Of a stretch of DNA of 64,000 nucleotides, positions 24,608 through 36,345 are shown one piece after another. The notes beneath the pieces were generated by a model. It saw only the letters and a program-made list of their open reading frames with translations, did not search any database and was not told where the DNA came from. The stretch spans positions 15,913,463 through 15,977,462 of the forward strand of contig NC_089325.1 of NCBI RefSeq assembly GCF_036669915.1, read 5' to 3'. A program made the translations under genes and the position numbers. The stretch comes from Pocillopora verrucosa (lineage: Eukaryota > Cnidaria > Anthozoa > Scleractinia > Pocilloporidae). How positions within the stretch are numbered: position 1 is the first letter of the stretch; the number at the start of each line of letters is the position of its first letter.

Positions 24608-25910
24608 GTAACACTACCAAAATATTTATATTAAGCTTCCGGATTGTTCTAAATTTCTTTGTAAAGCTATACCGAGAAAGAGTTATTAAAAAAGATTGCT
24701 CATTTCAAGAAACTTTGGAGACAACTGTGAGTTGGTGTCAATGGTGAGCTAAGATACAATTTGAAGTGGGCTTAAGGAAAACATCAGTAAAACATTACGG
24801 TAAAGTTGATGACTAAAACGACTGTGATAACTAAAAAAATATATTTTTTAAGCGTTTTCGTTGATGTTTTGGAGTGATATTTTTGAAAGAGGTAATAACT
24901 CATGACCCTTTCCCCTCCTTGATTTGATTAACAGTTCTCCTCACGGTCTGCCGTAAACTTATTATAGTTGCATGTCAATAATTTGTTGCAATAATTGTTG
25001 CCATAGTTGGGAGAAATTTCTTGTAGGTTACCCCTGAGAGAGGGGCGATAAAAGGAGCTGAGTGGTGCATATATAATATAAGAGTTGGAATGGAAATACT
25101 TAAATACATTGTAAGCGGTCAGACAACAAGCAATGCACTATGGAAATAGGTGACGTATTTTTATTTAGAATATGACTGTATTTTTTCATTCCTATTCCCA
25201 AACCAACTCTTATGTTTTCGCCATGACTCTTACTATGCAAGATGATCATCTCACAACTAAAGCTTGGGCTGCCTGTGATTAGAGTAAATTAGGTGCCCTG
25301 ATCTTTTAATGTACCTTTCAAGATTAAATAAGTCCTACAAAATATTTCATCAGACAAAAAAAAAGGGCCTGAATGTAAACTTTTCTTTCGCGCTTTATTT
25401 ATGAGCTGGTTCAATGAAACAAGCCTTGCTTTGTAATGGTGATCTTTCTAAATAAAACTAAACTCTGTAAATCGGGTCTTCCTGAGGTTTTTCTATCAAA
25501 TTTAAGACGATAAATCTGCTCGAGCTTGTTTCTTATGTTGTTTGTTTTATTTTCAAATCAAAGTAAGATGAAGTGATATGGGATTCTGCGCCAACGATTT
25601 CAAAACCATTTTCTCTCTACAGTAGAAAATAACCATGTTTTAGTTAGCACTGGTGACGCATTATAGATATTATGGCATTTCTTGAAAGTTAAGCCAAACA
25701 AAAAGAAAACTTAAATGATTCATGAAGTTATCATCCGTCGAAGTTTCTGTCATGCACAAACTATTTAATTCATTTTTAAACTTTTCTCTCACAGCGTAGT
25801 TTGCAGTATTGAAGGGTTTTTTAGCTCTATTTCAATTTATTTCCACGTTACCGCCATATAATATGTTGTAAAGAAACAAAAGAATGACACTGTACAATTG
25901 AGTTTTAATT

Positions 25911-25916
25911 TTTATT
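25911..25916 (-). terminator. Poly(A) signal of peptide gene 1
   Basis: Minus-strand AATAAA about 95 bases past the stop codon. It is conserved at the same position in peptide gene 2 (29692-29697). Confidence 0.6.
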
Positions 25917-26010
25917 CGCTCATATGGACCTTTTCATATTCCTGAAAGGAGAGATGTTACGTTATTTATGAGAAAAACTACTTCTTTCCATCAACATCTA
26001 GAATCACATT

Positions 26011-26675
26011 TTAACATCCCACGCGCTTAGCCACGTCACACAACCGACGTTTCATGATGATATTTTCATCAGCGTCCTATGGAAAGAAAACGAAATAAAG
26101 AAAATTGACAGAAATAAAATAAATGCGAAAACAAGGTTATCCAGGAATTCTAAAATTATAACTAATATAAATTTTCCATTTCCGTACATCAAAGTTTCAG
26201 ATACCTCACAGGTGAGATTTTTTCTAACTTATAAACTGTTTTAGAATCTTTATGTTACGAACTTGCCACAAGCAAGCACTCAAATCAAATGGGAGTAGGT
26301 GTGACGTCAAAATTGTCATGTACGGTGGAACCAAATAAAAATAAAATTGGTTTAATTTCTGAGTTTCGAAAGACTTTTACTTCATTTCTCCAATAGTTTT
26401 CTCGGTCTTTCGTGATTTTTAGACCTAATCTTTTGTTAAGAAAAATTTTATCGTGCGGTCAGCTATGCCAAATCACATTCATTATGTAAGAGGTAAAAAA
26501 GGAAAACAAAACTCATAGCGTTGGAGGTACTTACCTGAAAGTCACTCAACTCCTCGAGGGCTCTTTTACCAGGTATACCACTATTTCCTCCGTTTGCAAA
26601 GGCATCAGACTCGGTTGGAAATAACACCAGAAGGGAGAGCAAACCGATCAGACATGGAAACAATTTGGCTGCCAT
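26011..26675 (-). CDS. Secreted peptide precursor 1 (C-x7-C family)
   Basis: Exon 1 is 26535-26675 (47 codons, donor CAG|gtaagt) and exon 2 is 26011-26076 (21 codons plus TAA, acceptor ttccatag); the intron is phase 0 and the product 68 aa. The start is ATG 26675; the upstream in-frame GTG is ignored. A signal peptide (AAKLFPCLIGLLSLLVLFP) is probably cut after ESDA. It leaves FANGGNSGIP followed by Gly-Lys-Arg, a classic amidation and dibasic cleavage site. Exon 2 encodes an acidic spacer, MKRR, then LCDVAKRVGC at the very C-terminus: two cysteines seven residues apart. Thus two peptides are probable: an amidated linear one and a disulphide-looped one. A neuropeptide, hormone, antimicrobial or venom role is possible. 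The family is unrecognised. Confidence 0.8.
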
Positions 26676-26756
26676 TCTTGCACTGGGCACTTTCTAGTCA
26701 ACGATAGCTTGTCTTGGTTGCCGACGTAAAATACTCTGGGCTCCTTGTTTGTGGTA

Positions 26757-26763
26757 TTTTATA
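26757..26763 (-). promoter_or_regulatory. TATA box of peptide gene 1
   Basis: Minus-strand TATAAAA (in gcttataaaatacc) lies 82-88 bases upstream of the ATG. It is conserved at the same distance in gene 2 and similarly placed in gene 4. Confidence 0.6.
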
Positions 26764-27420
26764 AGCTGGATTTACCATGAATTATTTAAACGAAATAAAA
26801 GAACATTCACAATTTTTGGTTGGTTATTAAACGGCCATCTTTAAGAAAAAAGGAGAAAAAAATGACAGGTCAGAAACAAAGAAATAGAAATGTTCATGGA
26901 AGAAAAATTATTTCATTGAGAAAATAATAAAGATTGGCACCATGTTTGAATGGTTATTAAAAGTAAATCGTAAAAAACATAATAATTAGTATCGTCGAGG
27001 CATTAATTAATAAAATATTACTCTGTGCGAAATTATCATGATCTAAATAAGAAAAAAATTAATAAGATTTTGTAGCACTGCGACATTCAACTGTCCTTCA
27101 CTTAAGATATCGATGTTTTTCATGTTTTAGGATCACCATGCCTTTTTAGTTTCATTTTGATATCCTTTGTTAAAAGAAAGTTAATAAAAAAAAGCATACC
27201 TTTATAATGATATAATGATAAGTAATGGATGAAAACATATTTGTTTCTTGTTTATCAATAATTGACCACATGCATGCTGCTCCTTTGTGTCATTACGTTC
27301 TGACTCGTATTTTGATCCATAAAATACTATTTACAGCTGAAACTGCATTCCTCACTGATTTTTGTAAGTTAAAAAGTTAAACTGGTTCTTAAATACCTCT
27401 AGCGATTCCCCCCCCCGCCC

Positions 27421-29204
27421 CCCAAAAAGATTATTGACTTGCTTTTGGATTACCAATCCAAATGAAAGAGATGTTGGTGAAATTAGTTTCCCTCACTGCC
27501 ATATAAACATTATGTGGATATTGAAACTATGGGTGAAAATAAATTTTATTTAGTTGAACATGGTTGCTTACATGCCTTCTTAAGTAAAAAGATCCCGGGT
27601 AACAATTGCGCACAAGCTGGAGCAGGGAAGGGAGGAAGGGATGGGTAACTTCTCTTTTCACCAGGATACAGCAGGAAAGACAAGAGCAATATTTTTAGTC
27701 ATTCAAGATTCTCACAGGCTCCTCTATCCGTACGTCCGCAAAATTGCATCAGAAACACCATGTATTAATTGATATGAGTCACGCATTGCCTCACGCATCC
27801 CAGTCTGCAGGGTAATTCATGATGGCATTAATTGCTTTTTTTATTTCGTACGCATTACTTCCGAGCATCACATTCCATTGAATGAGCTACGAAGCTGCTT
27901 ACAACCTCTAACAAGACCAATCCGGGAAGTTTGAAGGAAGCCGAAAAGTTCGATTCCAATTTTTTATTTTTCATTTTTTAAATGATATGCAAAGTACACG
28001 ATTCAAAAAGAATGAAGTTATAATTACAAGCTTATGAATAATTAGACGATGTAATCAGTACTTTAAATAAACGTGTCGTATTCACCTACACACAAGGTTT
28101 TATTATTATTTGATTCAGTGTTTTCTTGCAACATTAATTTTTGTAAAGAGAAGTTTAAAATATATGGTTTAACTAAATAACAAAACATTACTTACAATAA
28201 AATAAATTACAGCACATTTTTACAATAGACAACACTACGAGGTTCATACAATGATATTTGGAAAACTTACTGTTAATGAAGAATCACCTGCTCGAATTGC
28301 GAAAATGCTAATATCATGATATTTCAACATTTACGGTCACAAAATGGAGATCAAATTTTTACGAAAAATTGGTCTGAAATGCTTTTAAATGGAAATAAAA
28401 AGAAACTCTCGCCGGTCATTCAAGCTTCTAAATCTTTGTTTTTGTTTTTTCGTTTTTTTTCCAAAAACAAGTGTATCATATCATATCAGGGGTGTCCATC
28501 GGGGGCGACAATGACTGTTTCATTTAGGTTTGGTCTGATTGATTTCTAACTGACCATTTCATGAAAGTGCTTGCAGAATATTTCCAGCTTTTGCTAGACT
28601 AGCGGCACATTTTTGGCAGATAGAGGTGTTATCAGGGGCAAGGAGAGGCCAAGAAAAACTGACTCCAATATCTTTTGCATTGACTGACCAGGTGATAGGT
28701 TTATTTATCTCTGCTCTTTGTGTAGTGCATATAACAATGCACCGACTGACGAAAGCCCAACACGGATCTTTCGACAGATGTGTTGATCGTCTACCAGGAT
28801 GTCCAGTCTCACCCTATGTATCTGGTAGAGGTTCAGAGACAGATATTGTTTTTAGTTCTGTCAGGATGCTCAGTTTCATTCTCCACACCCTCCAAGGGGC
28901 GGGCTTGCCGGTTGAGTTGCCGACTTTCCGATCCATGAGACAGGTAATACCGGTTGTCATGGTTACCCAGTAGCAAGGAAACCAATGCCTAACTTGACAC
29001 ACGAAAAAAGGGATTTTAATGAATATGCTCTGACCTATATCTTTGTCCATATCGTAAGTTGAATTTACAATCTGACGCTCTTTGTGCCACTGTCACCCGT
29101 GCTCTAGAGTTAGGAAAGGCAAAATTTAATTGTATATAAAGACTCAGTCGTTTAGTAGAAGTAGTTACTGTTGTCGGGAGTGACTGACTGCTTGGAAAGC
29201 TATA
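27421..29204. other. Intergenic stretch between the two duplicated blocks
   Basis: An open frame at 28626-28973 (115 codons, plus) contains RQVIPVVMVTQ, but it shows no family, signal peptide or splice partner and I do not call it. A TATA-like tgtatataaag at 29133-29143 precedes copy B. Nothing else is supported. Confidence 0.3.
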
Positions 29205-29791
29205 ATGAGAAAGAATTGTTACGAAAGATTGCTCATATCGAGAAACTTTGGAGACAACTGTGAGTTGGTATCAATGTATACAATTTGAAGTGGGCTTAAG
29301 GAAAACACCAGTAAAACATTACGGTAAAGTTGATGACGAGAACGACTGTAATAACTAAATAAATATATTTTTAAGCATTTTCGTTGAAAGCCTAGATATC
29401 AATTTTCTTTTGTTGCGAAGTAAGAAAAGATGTATTTTTGCAGAAGGCGCTTTATTTATGAGCTAGTTCAAGGAAACAAGCCTTGCTTTGCTAAATCGCG
29501 GCTTCCTGAAGTTTTTCCATCCAGTTTAAGACGATAATTTTGCTCGAGCTTGTTCCTTTTAACCCTTCTCTCTCACAGAGTAGTTTGCTGTATATAGGGT
29601 ATTTTAGCTCTATTTGTTATATTTCCACGTACCGCCATATTATATGTTGTAAAGAAACAAAAGAATGACACTGTACAATGGAGTTTTAATTTTTATTCGC
29701 TCATATGGACCTTTTCATGTTGCTCGGAGGAGAGATGTTATGTTATTTACGAGAAAAACTGCTTCTTTTCATCAACATCTAGAATCACATT

Positions 29792-30500
29792 TTAACATCC
29801 CACGCGCTTAGCCATGTCACACAATCGACGTTTCATGATGATATTTTCATCAGCCTCCTATAAAAAGAAAAAGAAATGAAGAAAATTAACAGAATTTTAA
29901 AAACATCCGAAAAACAGATTCTGAAATTATAAATACAAACACAAAAGAAAACGTCGACAAATTGCCTTGAATATTCAATATTCTTCTTTTGATGAACCAA
30001 ATCTCTTGCTTTTCTTTTTTCGCATATCAAAGTTTCAGATACCTCACAGGTGAGATTTTTTCTAACTTATTAAGCGTTTTGGAATCTTCATGTTACGAAC
30101 TTGCAGCAAGCAAAAGTGTGACGTCAGAATTATCATGAACCAAATGAAAATAAAGTTAGTTTAATTTCTGAGTTCCAAAGACATCTGAACAAGAGAAAAA
30201 TACTTTTCTTTCATTTCCCCAATAGTTTTCTCAGCCTTCGTAGATTTTAGACCTAATTTTTTTATTGAGAAACATTTTGTCGCACGTACCCAGTTATGCC
30301 AAATCACATTCATAATGTAAGAGGTAAAAAGGGAAAACAAAACTCATAGCGTTGGAGGCACTTACCTGAAAGTCACTCATCATCTTGAAGGCTCTTTTAC
30401 CACCGCTAAGTGCTCCGTTTCCAAAGGCATCAGACTCGGTTGAAAATAACACCAGAAGGGAGAGCAAACCGATCAGACATAGAAACAATTTGGCTGCCAT
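29792..30500 (-). CDS. Secreted peptide precursor 2 (C-x7-C family)
   Basis: Exon 1 is 30366-30500 (45 codons, CAG|gtaagt) and exon 2 is 29792-29857 (21 codons plus TAA); the phase is 0 and the product 66 aa. The signal peptide is nearly identical to gene 1 and ends ESDA. The peptide after it, FGNGALSG, is followed by Gly-Lys-Arg. Exon 2 begins EADENII, then MKRR and LCDMAKRVGC. Differences from gene 1 are concentrated in the first mature peptide and the spacer, while the C-terminal loop peptide changes at one residue (V to M). It lies in duplicated block B, so it is a tandem paralogue of gene 1. TATA box at 30582-30588, poly(A) signal at 29692-29697. Confidence 0.8.
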
Positions 30501-30581
30501 TCTTGCACTGGGCACTTTCTGGTTAACGATAACTTATCTTGGTTGCCAATGTAGAATGCTCTGTGCTTCTTGTTTGTGGTG

Positions 30582-30588
30582 TTTTATA
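30582..30588 (-). promoter_or_regulatory. TATA box of peptide gene 2
   Basis: Minus-strand TATAAAA in the same context (cttataaaacacc) as gene 1, 82-88 bases before the ATG. Confidence 0.6.
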
Positions 30589-31268
30589 AGCTGGATTTGC
30601 CATGAATTATTTAAACGAAATAAATTAAATCGGTTGGTTATTAAACGGCCGTCTTTGAGAAAAAAGGAGAAAAAAAAAGACAGGTCAGAAATAAAGAAAT
30701 AGAAATGGTCATGGAAGAAAAATTGACTTTATTGAGAAAATAATAAAGATTAGCACACTATGTTTGAATGGTTATTAAAAGTAAATCGTCAATAAACATT
30801 ATAATTAGTATCGCTGAGACATTAATTGATAAAATATTACTCTGTGCGGAATTATCACGATCTAAATAAGAAAAAAAATTAGTAAGATTTTGTAACACTG
30901 CGTCATTCAACTGTCCTTCATTTAAGATATCGATGCTTTTTAAGGATAACTAAACCTTTCTCAGTTTCATTTTGATATTCTTTGTTAAAAAAGAAAGTTA
31001 CTTAAAAAGCATACCTTTATAATGATATAATGATAAGTATTGGATAAAAACATGTCTGGTACTAGTTTACCTATAATTGTCATATCCTGCTCCTTTGTGT
31101 CGTTACGCTCTGACTCATGTTTTGATCCATAAAATACTATTTGCTGCCGAGACTACATTCCTTGCTGATTGTTGCTTGTTTGATTTATATTCCAGAGCAG
31201 CTTGTTACTGCCACTTAAAGTTTAAAATTCAAAATGGGGCTTAAATACTTCTTTTAGCGATTCCCCCC

Positions 31269-32807
31269 TGGATTGTAAAGAAGTTTGTTTGATTGTGCCA
31301 ACGAATTACAAAAATCATATTAACTCCGCCACCCCGGCGGAGATGAGCCAGGGTGGCGGCGATAAACCCTAACAATCAAGACAACAGAATTGAAAATTTT
31401 TGCCAAAATAAACTGCTTTTTTTTTACGATGAAATTAAACTTTAAGATAAAACTTACTGAATGATGTTTTTGCTAACTGCTGTTTTATCTAGTTTAAGAC
31501 AAGACGTCTTACGAGTTTATTCTTTACGGGTTAAACGCCGTTGCTGTCTTTCTAATTCCTTTATGGTTCTGCGATTCAAGACGTTTATAATATTCCGGTC
31601 GGAGACACAGTGTAAGGAACAATTTACATGTTAGAAGACTCCTGAACACACCCAATCGAATCTGTGTTTTCTACGACAGGATTCTTTCAGCGTTTGTCTC
31701 TTGTAACCAAGGTGAAGGACTGCAAAGGGTATATTTCTATCAAACTTCAACCTTCTGGAAGAATCAAGAGTTGAAGGTTTGATAAGGACATACAGCGATC
31801 GTTTCAACATGAATATTGTGAATATTATGGGGAAAAATGCTCATTAAGTGTATCATAAAATAGATGCATTGACAGCACCTTTATCAATTAGTGGAAATTA
31901 AAGTAATACATCTGTTTAAACTTCCTTTTCTGTAAAAAATATAAATTAAAAAAATTAAAATATGAGAAAAAACAGCTTGTTTCACCTTGGGCAAATAATT
32001 ACGAAAGCATCTCAATGAAGAATTGAAAAGTCAACATCAGATGAACCTGTGATGTGTAGTGATGATTAAAAGATGTCAAAAAAATGTCTTAGTTTTAGCT
32101 ATTTCAAAGCTATAATAGTTTAGACATTTTGACAGTCACAATGTTTATGGGCACTGAAGTAGATAAACGAAACGCTATCTCATTTAGAAACGGTGGAACT
32201 TTTTCTTGTTTTTCCGCGTTGAGCTCTTTGCACACTGACTGCGTGGAAGAGTTTTTTTCCTTCTTTCACGCAGAGGGTTTATTTGAGAATTATGCGGAAA
32301 GAGAGTAAAATGCAAGCCAATCAATAGTTACATTAAGTCATCTTAACTGCTTTTGGGGCTTTCTCGTTTTAGGGCAGGTGCATGTAATGAAAAAATAATT
32401 TCCATTCAAATTTTATGGTACGATGATCAACAGATCCAGTAATTTTTTGATAGGATTTTTGTTTTGGTAGAGGATTTAGAGCTCGTCCTTTCGTTTAACT
32501 TAAAAACACCATTGCTTGTGTAAAGCTCCGATCAACAGGTGCTTGATGTAGTCTACATTTTATGCATGCACTCAGGGTTGTTTAAAGAAAATGTTCCATT
32601 AACGATTATATCAATAACGATAATAATCAAAAATCAAACGGGAGGTTTTAGCATTTACTTTCCTTTAATTCTTAATTCTCACACGACAACGTGTATTTTT
32701 CATCAGTAATAATTTTTCATAACTTTATATTGTTTCTGTGCCATAACAACATTAAAAATCCTAATCGATGGATACGTGTCTGATTCAGCTGCTTCTGTAA
32801 TTCTGGT
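31269..32807. other. Intergenic stretch with three hairpins
   Basis: Three inverted repeats stand out: a GC-rich 9-bp stem (ccgccaccc/gggtggcgg) at 31326-31359; a ~15-bp imperfect stem at 31738-31784 (tatcaaacttcaac/gttgaaggtttgata); and an AT-rich stem at 32074-32134 (tgtcaaaa..atgtct/agacattttgaca). No coding sequence was identified. Confidence 0.5.
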
Positions 32808-33362
32808 TCAGCAACCCATTCTTCTTGCCACTTCACACACACGGCGTTTCATGAGGACATTTTCGGCGTCGTCCTGTGGAGAGAAAGGGAGAGAAAGGAA
32901 GAGTAAATGATTGTAGCAAAGTTTATATGACACCACTAGTATGCCAAAGATGATTCCTTTGTTATTCCCCTTCTTGAAGTTAGTGATATTTTGGCGAGTT
33001 GTTTGATCGTTTGACCAATTCATCGTCTTGCTAATTTTAAACGAATGATGAATCAGGAAATTTATGCATTTTGGTAAACTGTTGTCACTCTTTTTGTTTT
33101 TCTTTCTACTCTCTTTGACACATTTTTCGTAAATTTGATGAACGTGATGGGCTTGCTGCAAAAACTAAGTAGTTAGGTATTGTGAATAATCCAAATTAAA
33201 AAACCAATAGTTCGTACTTACCTTCTTTTCCTTTTGTTCCAAAAAGCCTTTTTTACCTGGAGAACCGTGCTTTGCCCCATTTGCAAAGGCGTTAGATTCA
33301 GGTGAAGATAACACCATCAGGAAAAGAACAAAAGCCAGACAAAAATAGAATTTGACTGCCAT
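32808..33362 (-). CDS. Secreted peptide precursor 3 (C-x7-C family)
   Basis: Exon 1 is 33222-33362 (47 codons, AAG|gtaagt) and exon 2 is 32808-32873 (21 codons plus TGA, acceptor cctctccacag-like); the phase is 0 and the product 68 aa. The signal peptide (KFYFCLAFVLFLMVLSS) ends in ESNA. The first predicted peptide, FANGAKHGSP, is followed by Gly-Lys-Lys. Exon 2 has DDAENVL, MKRR and VCEVARRMGC. The architecture is identical to genes 1 and 2, with substantial divergence in the linker (FLEQKEKK). It lies outside the duplicated block, so it is an older paralogue. Confidence 0.8.
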
Positions 33363-36345
33363 TCTATCAGTTGACAATTTTTGTTCAGAGAATTGCCTTA
33401 ACTTCTGCCTTAGAAAGTTTTAGAGTCTTTTATTAGCTGTCTTTGATAGGCTTTAATTTGTGTCGAATTATTTAGAGAAAATTATCAAAACTATAAGTAT
33501 CTGATTGGTTCAAGTGATTTTAATAACAGAAGGACGGAGATGCGATAAAGAAAGAAATTACCACGCGAAATAGGAATTTTCAGGATAATTTTACTTTTAT
33601 CAAAGGGATTGCGAACAATAACAGACTATGTATAAATGTTCATTTGATGTGAATATTAAATGGTAAATTAACTAGTCACGGTGAGAGAAAATATTGGATA
33701 TTAACTATCTGAAATTACAGTGTAATGAAACTTTATGAACTCATCACAGGTCTTATGAAGATGACTCGACAAATATGACATCGTCGGTTTATTTTACCCC
33801 TTGTTTTGGAGACAATTAGACTGAAAAATGAAAGCTATCAGTTTTGATTTTGAGTTTTTCTGATGGAAAGGTAACCAGTTGTGTTCATATAGCTGCCTTA
33901 CAGGCGATTGATCGAAAAGGATCGATTTCCGGTCTTTTACTATTAATGATAACTTTTTTTTTCCTACATGCTGATTCTTTGGTTTTCGTTTTATTTGCCC
34001 ACACTTCACAAATCATCCATCCTAAGGCTTAATGAAAGTTTAATGACAATCGACCATGCTCTGACATTGTTAAACTCACTGAAAAACACACCTGTTGTTT
34101 AATATACTTAAACCTACAGCCCAAACCTTCAAAGGGATTGTCTTTTAAATAGTTGTCGATGTTCGAGGTGTCAATCAATTGACCGCTTGGCTTTCCAGCG
34201 CCTGATTGCTATTACATTTGTAATTTAGGTCTAAAAGTTCAATTTTGTAGATCTCAATTGATAGACTGCTGGAAAACCTTGAAACCTTGAATTCAAGTTC
34301 ATCAATCATAGAATGAACACCGTCCTGTTTTCTCCAAAAGTTAGTATAAAGCCGTTGAAGGAGTTTCACCCACTTTTAGGGTCTGCAAATTAGGCCACGC
34401 TTTGAAAAATTCTGTTACAGCATATGAGTTATAACGAACAATACATGAGAAAAAACATTCATCAATCGGTCGATTGACGTACAGCTGTTCTTGCTACCAC
34501 TCAGCCACACAGCGTGATTAAGTCCAATTGCTACATTATTATATACAGTCGACCTCCAGATCGTAGTAATAAATTTTTAACCATGCTTACATGTGCAAAT
34601 TAGCAATGAATACAAATATTAACAAAGCTTTATTGACAGACACGTGTGACAACCTTCTATTCAGTTGCAAGCGTGGCAAGAAAGTAAAGAAACGTTCACC
34701 GAAAAAAAATCGTCGATTTTTTGTTGGCTTATAAAGAGCTATAAGAGTGATGACACGGGCTCGACGTTTGAAAGTCTTTCAAATTAAACTTGACTTTGCT
34801 ATCTTTTAGCTCTAAGTAATAAAATAGAGGCAGGGAAACTCTCCAAAGAGTACTGACAGAAAGACAAAACAATACGCACACACGCACACGTGTGTTTTAC
34901 ACGACCTGGCTCTGATCGTAGTTGTTTAATTAACTTTTTAGATATTCTTATTTTTCCTAAAAAAAAATGCGATTTTATAAAACGAAGAGGGCTTAAGTGA
35001 AAGAAATAAATTTCTCCAGTAGTTGTATCTTCATTTACTCATTGAAGGCCAATGCTAAAATAAGTGAAAGCTCGTCAACTTCACTTTTTATGTCACGGTA
35101 AGAAATAACAGCTTAGCTTGCAAATATTAAATGAGAGCAGTGCAAGAGGACTTGTTTCCACCTCCAACTTCTTTTAAATTTTGAAATTTACAAATTCCGG
35201 GTCGGAAGTGAAACAAAATGAAAAGACGCAGGAGAGCGCAGACAGAGTTATGAATTACACCAAGAGATTGTGGACACTAATTTGTATGTTTCACAGTGTT
35301 CAACCTTTCTGAGCTTCTAGATTAAGTTATACACTTTTTCATCAGGAACACTCATGAGTTATTTTGAAATTTATTTCAGAATAAAAATCTATATACAGAT
35401 TTACTCATAATTATATCCAGATAAATGCTCAATTCAGAGTTTCCCTAAGTTTGACCTGTTTTAGTCCGTCATCGACGGCAGTTTACCATCATTGTTCACA
35501 CGCGGACACAGTTAGTGTGTCATTTGACTCAGTGGCGTACCTTTTTGCTCACTTAAACCGCATGCAATTTTATCCGACAACCCAGGTACTAATATTCTTG
35601 GTCGTGCCATCGGACACTCAGAAGTCGCCACGTCTTTTCAGTTACTTCCTGTTGTCTGTCGTGTCATTTTACTGTACCCGTACGCTCTCCTAATTATACT
35701 TTTTCTCGTGGAGAGTCACACAGCATTTCCAGACACATCAAAGCCGATCAAATGGAAGCAACGTCTTAGCCACCACGAACATGCCAAACTAGCATGAACA
35801 TAAACTTAAGGATATTTGCCGTAGCAGTCAATCTTCAAGTTTTCATGTTATCAAAGGCGTCTTTCCTCGCGGCCCGGGCGATTTTCAAGTTTCGGGAGGT
35901 TCTTGCATGTTACTACAATTGGTACCCACCATTATTATACCTTTGGTTAGATAACTATAATGCCTTGTCCCTGGGAGAACGATTGATTCAAAGGATGTAA
36001 AGATCCATGGGAAAAGGAAAGTCATGTAACGACAAATAAACGCACTCGCTGATTGCAGAAAGAAGGATCAGTTTGAGTCTCAACAGTCAATAACAGTGTT
36101 TGCAGTAATCGCAATCGCTAGACGATAAACATACGCAAGTATATTTTTGTTATCTTTATTTAAACAACAATCACGTGGGGCTAGATCATTAGTTTTCGGT
36201 GTTTAATTTACACATCCCAACCTGTTTTTATGTCATCAATGGACAGTAAACATTTTTGTTTCATTTAATTCATATGTTCTGAAAAATTATTAAATTAACA
36301 GCTTTGACGAAACTTCGTTTATCATTCTGCATCACAAATTCCAGC
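33363..36345. other. Intergenic stretch, no supported gene
   Basis: A TATA-like element (minus-strand AATAAAAG near 33427-33434) fits the promoter of peptide gene 3. A (CA)-like short tract lies at about 34878-34895. Short open frames at 35451-35693 and 35794-36000 show no domains or splice structure. Confidence 0.4.

Larger units (their letters stand above)
24665..27420. repeat. Duplicated block, copy A (contains peptide gene 1)
   Basis: Sequence from cgagaaagagttattaaa..gattgctcat through the region before a C-tract (27409-27424) is repeated in the same orientation at about 29205-31268. The match covers flanks, 3'UTR, both exons, intron, promoter and about 600 bases upstream. Copy A has an extra ~700 bases near 24850-25560. 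Confidence 0.8.
29205..31268. repeat. Duplicated block, copy B (contains peptide gene 2)
   Basis: A direct copy of 24665-27420, shortened by deletions. Similarity ends at gcgattccccc in both copies (about 27404 and 31258), just where copy A has a long C-tract. Confidence 0.8.

Noticed and set aside
28626-28973. 115-codon ORF between the duplicated blocks
   Set aside because: No family, leader, splice partner or good start; overlaps an equally open frame on the other strand.
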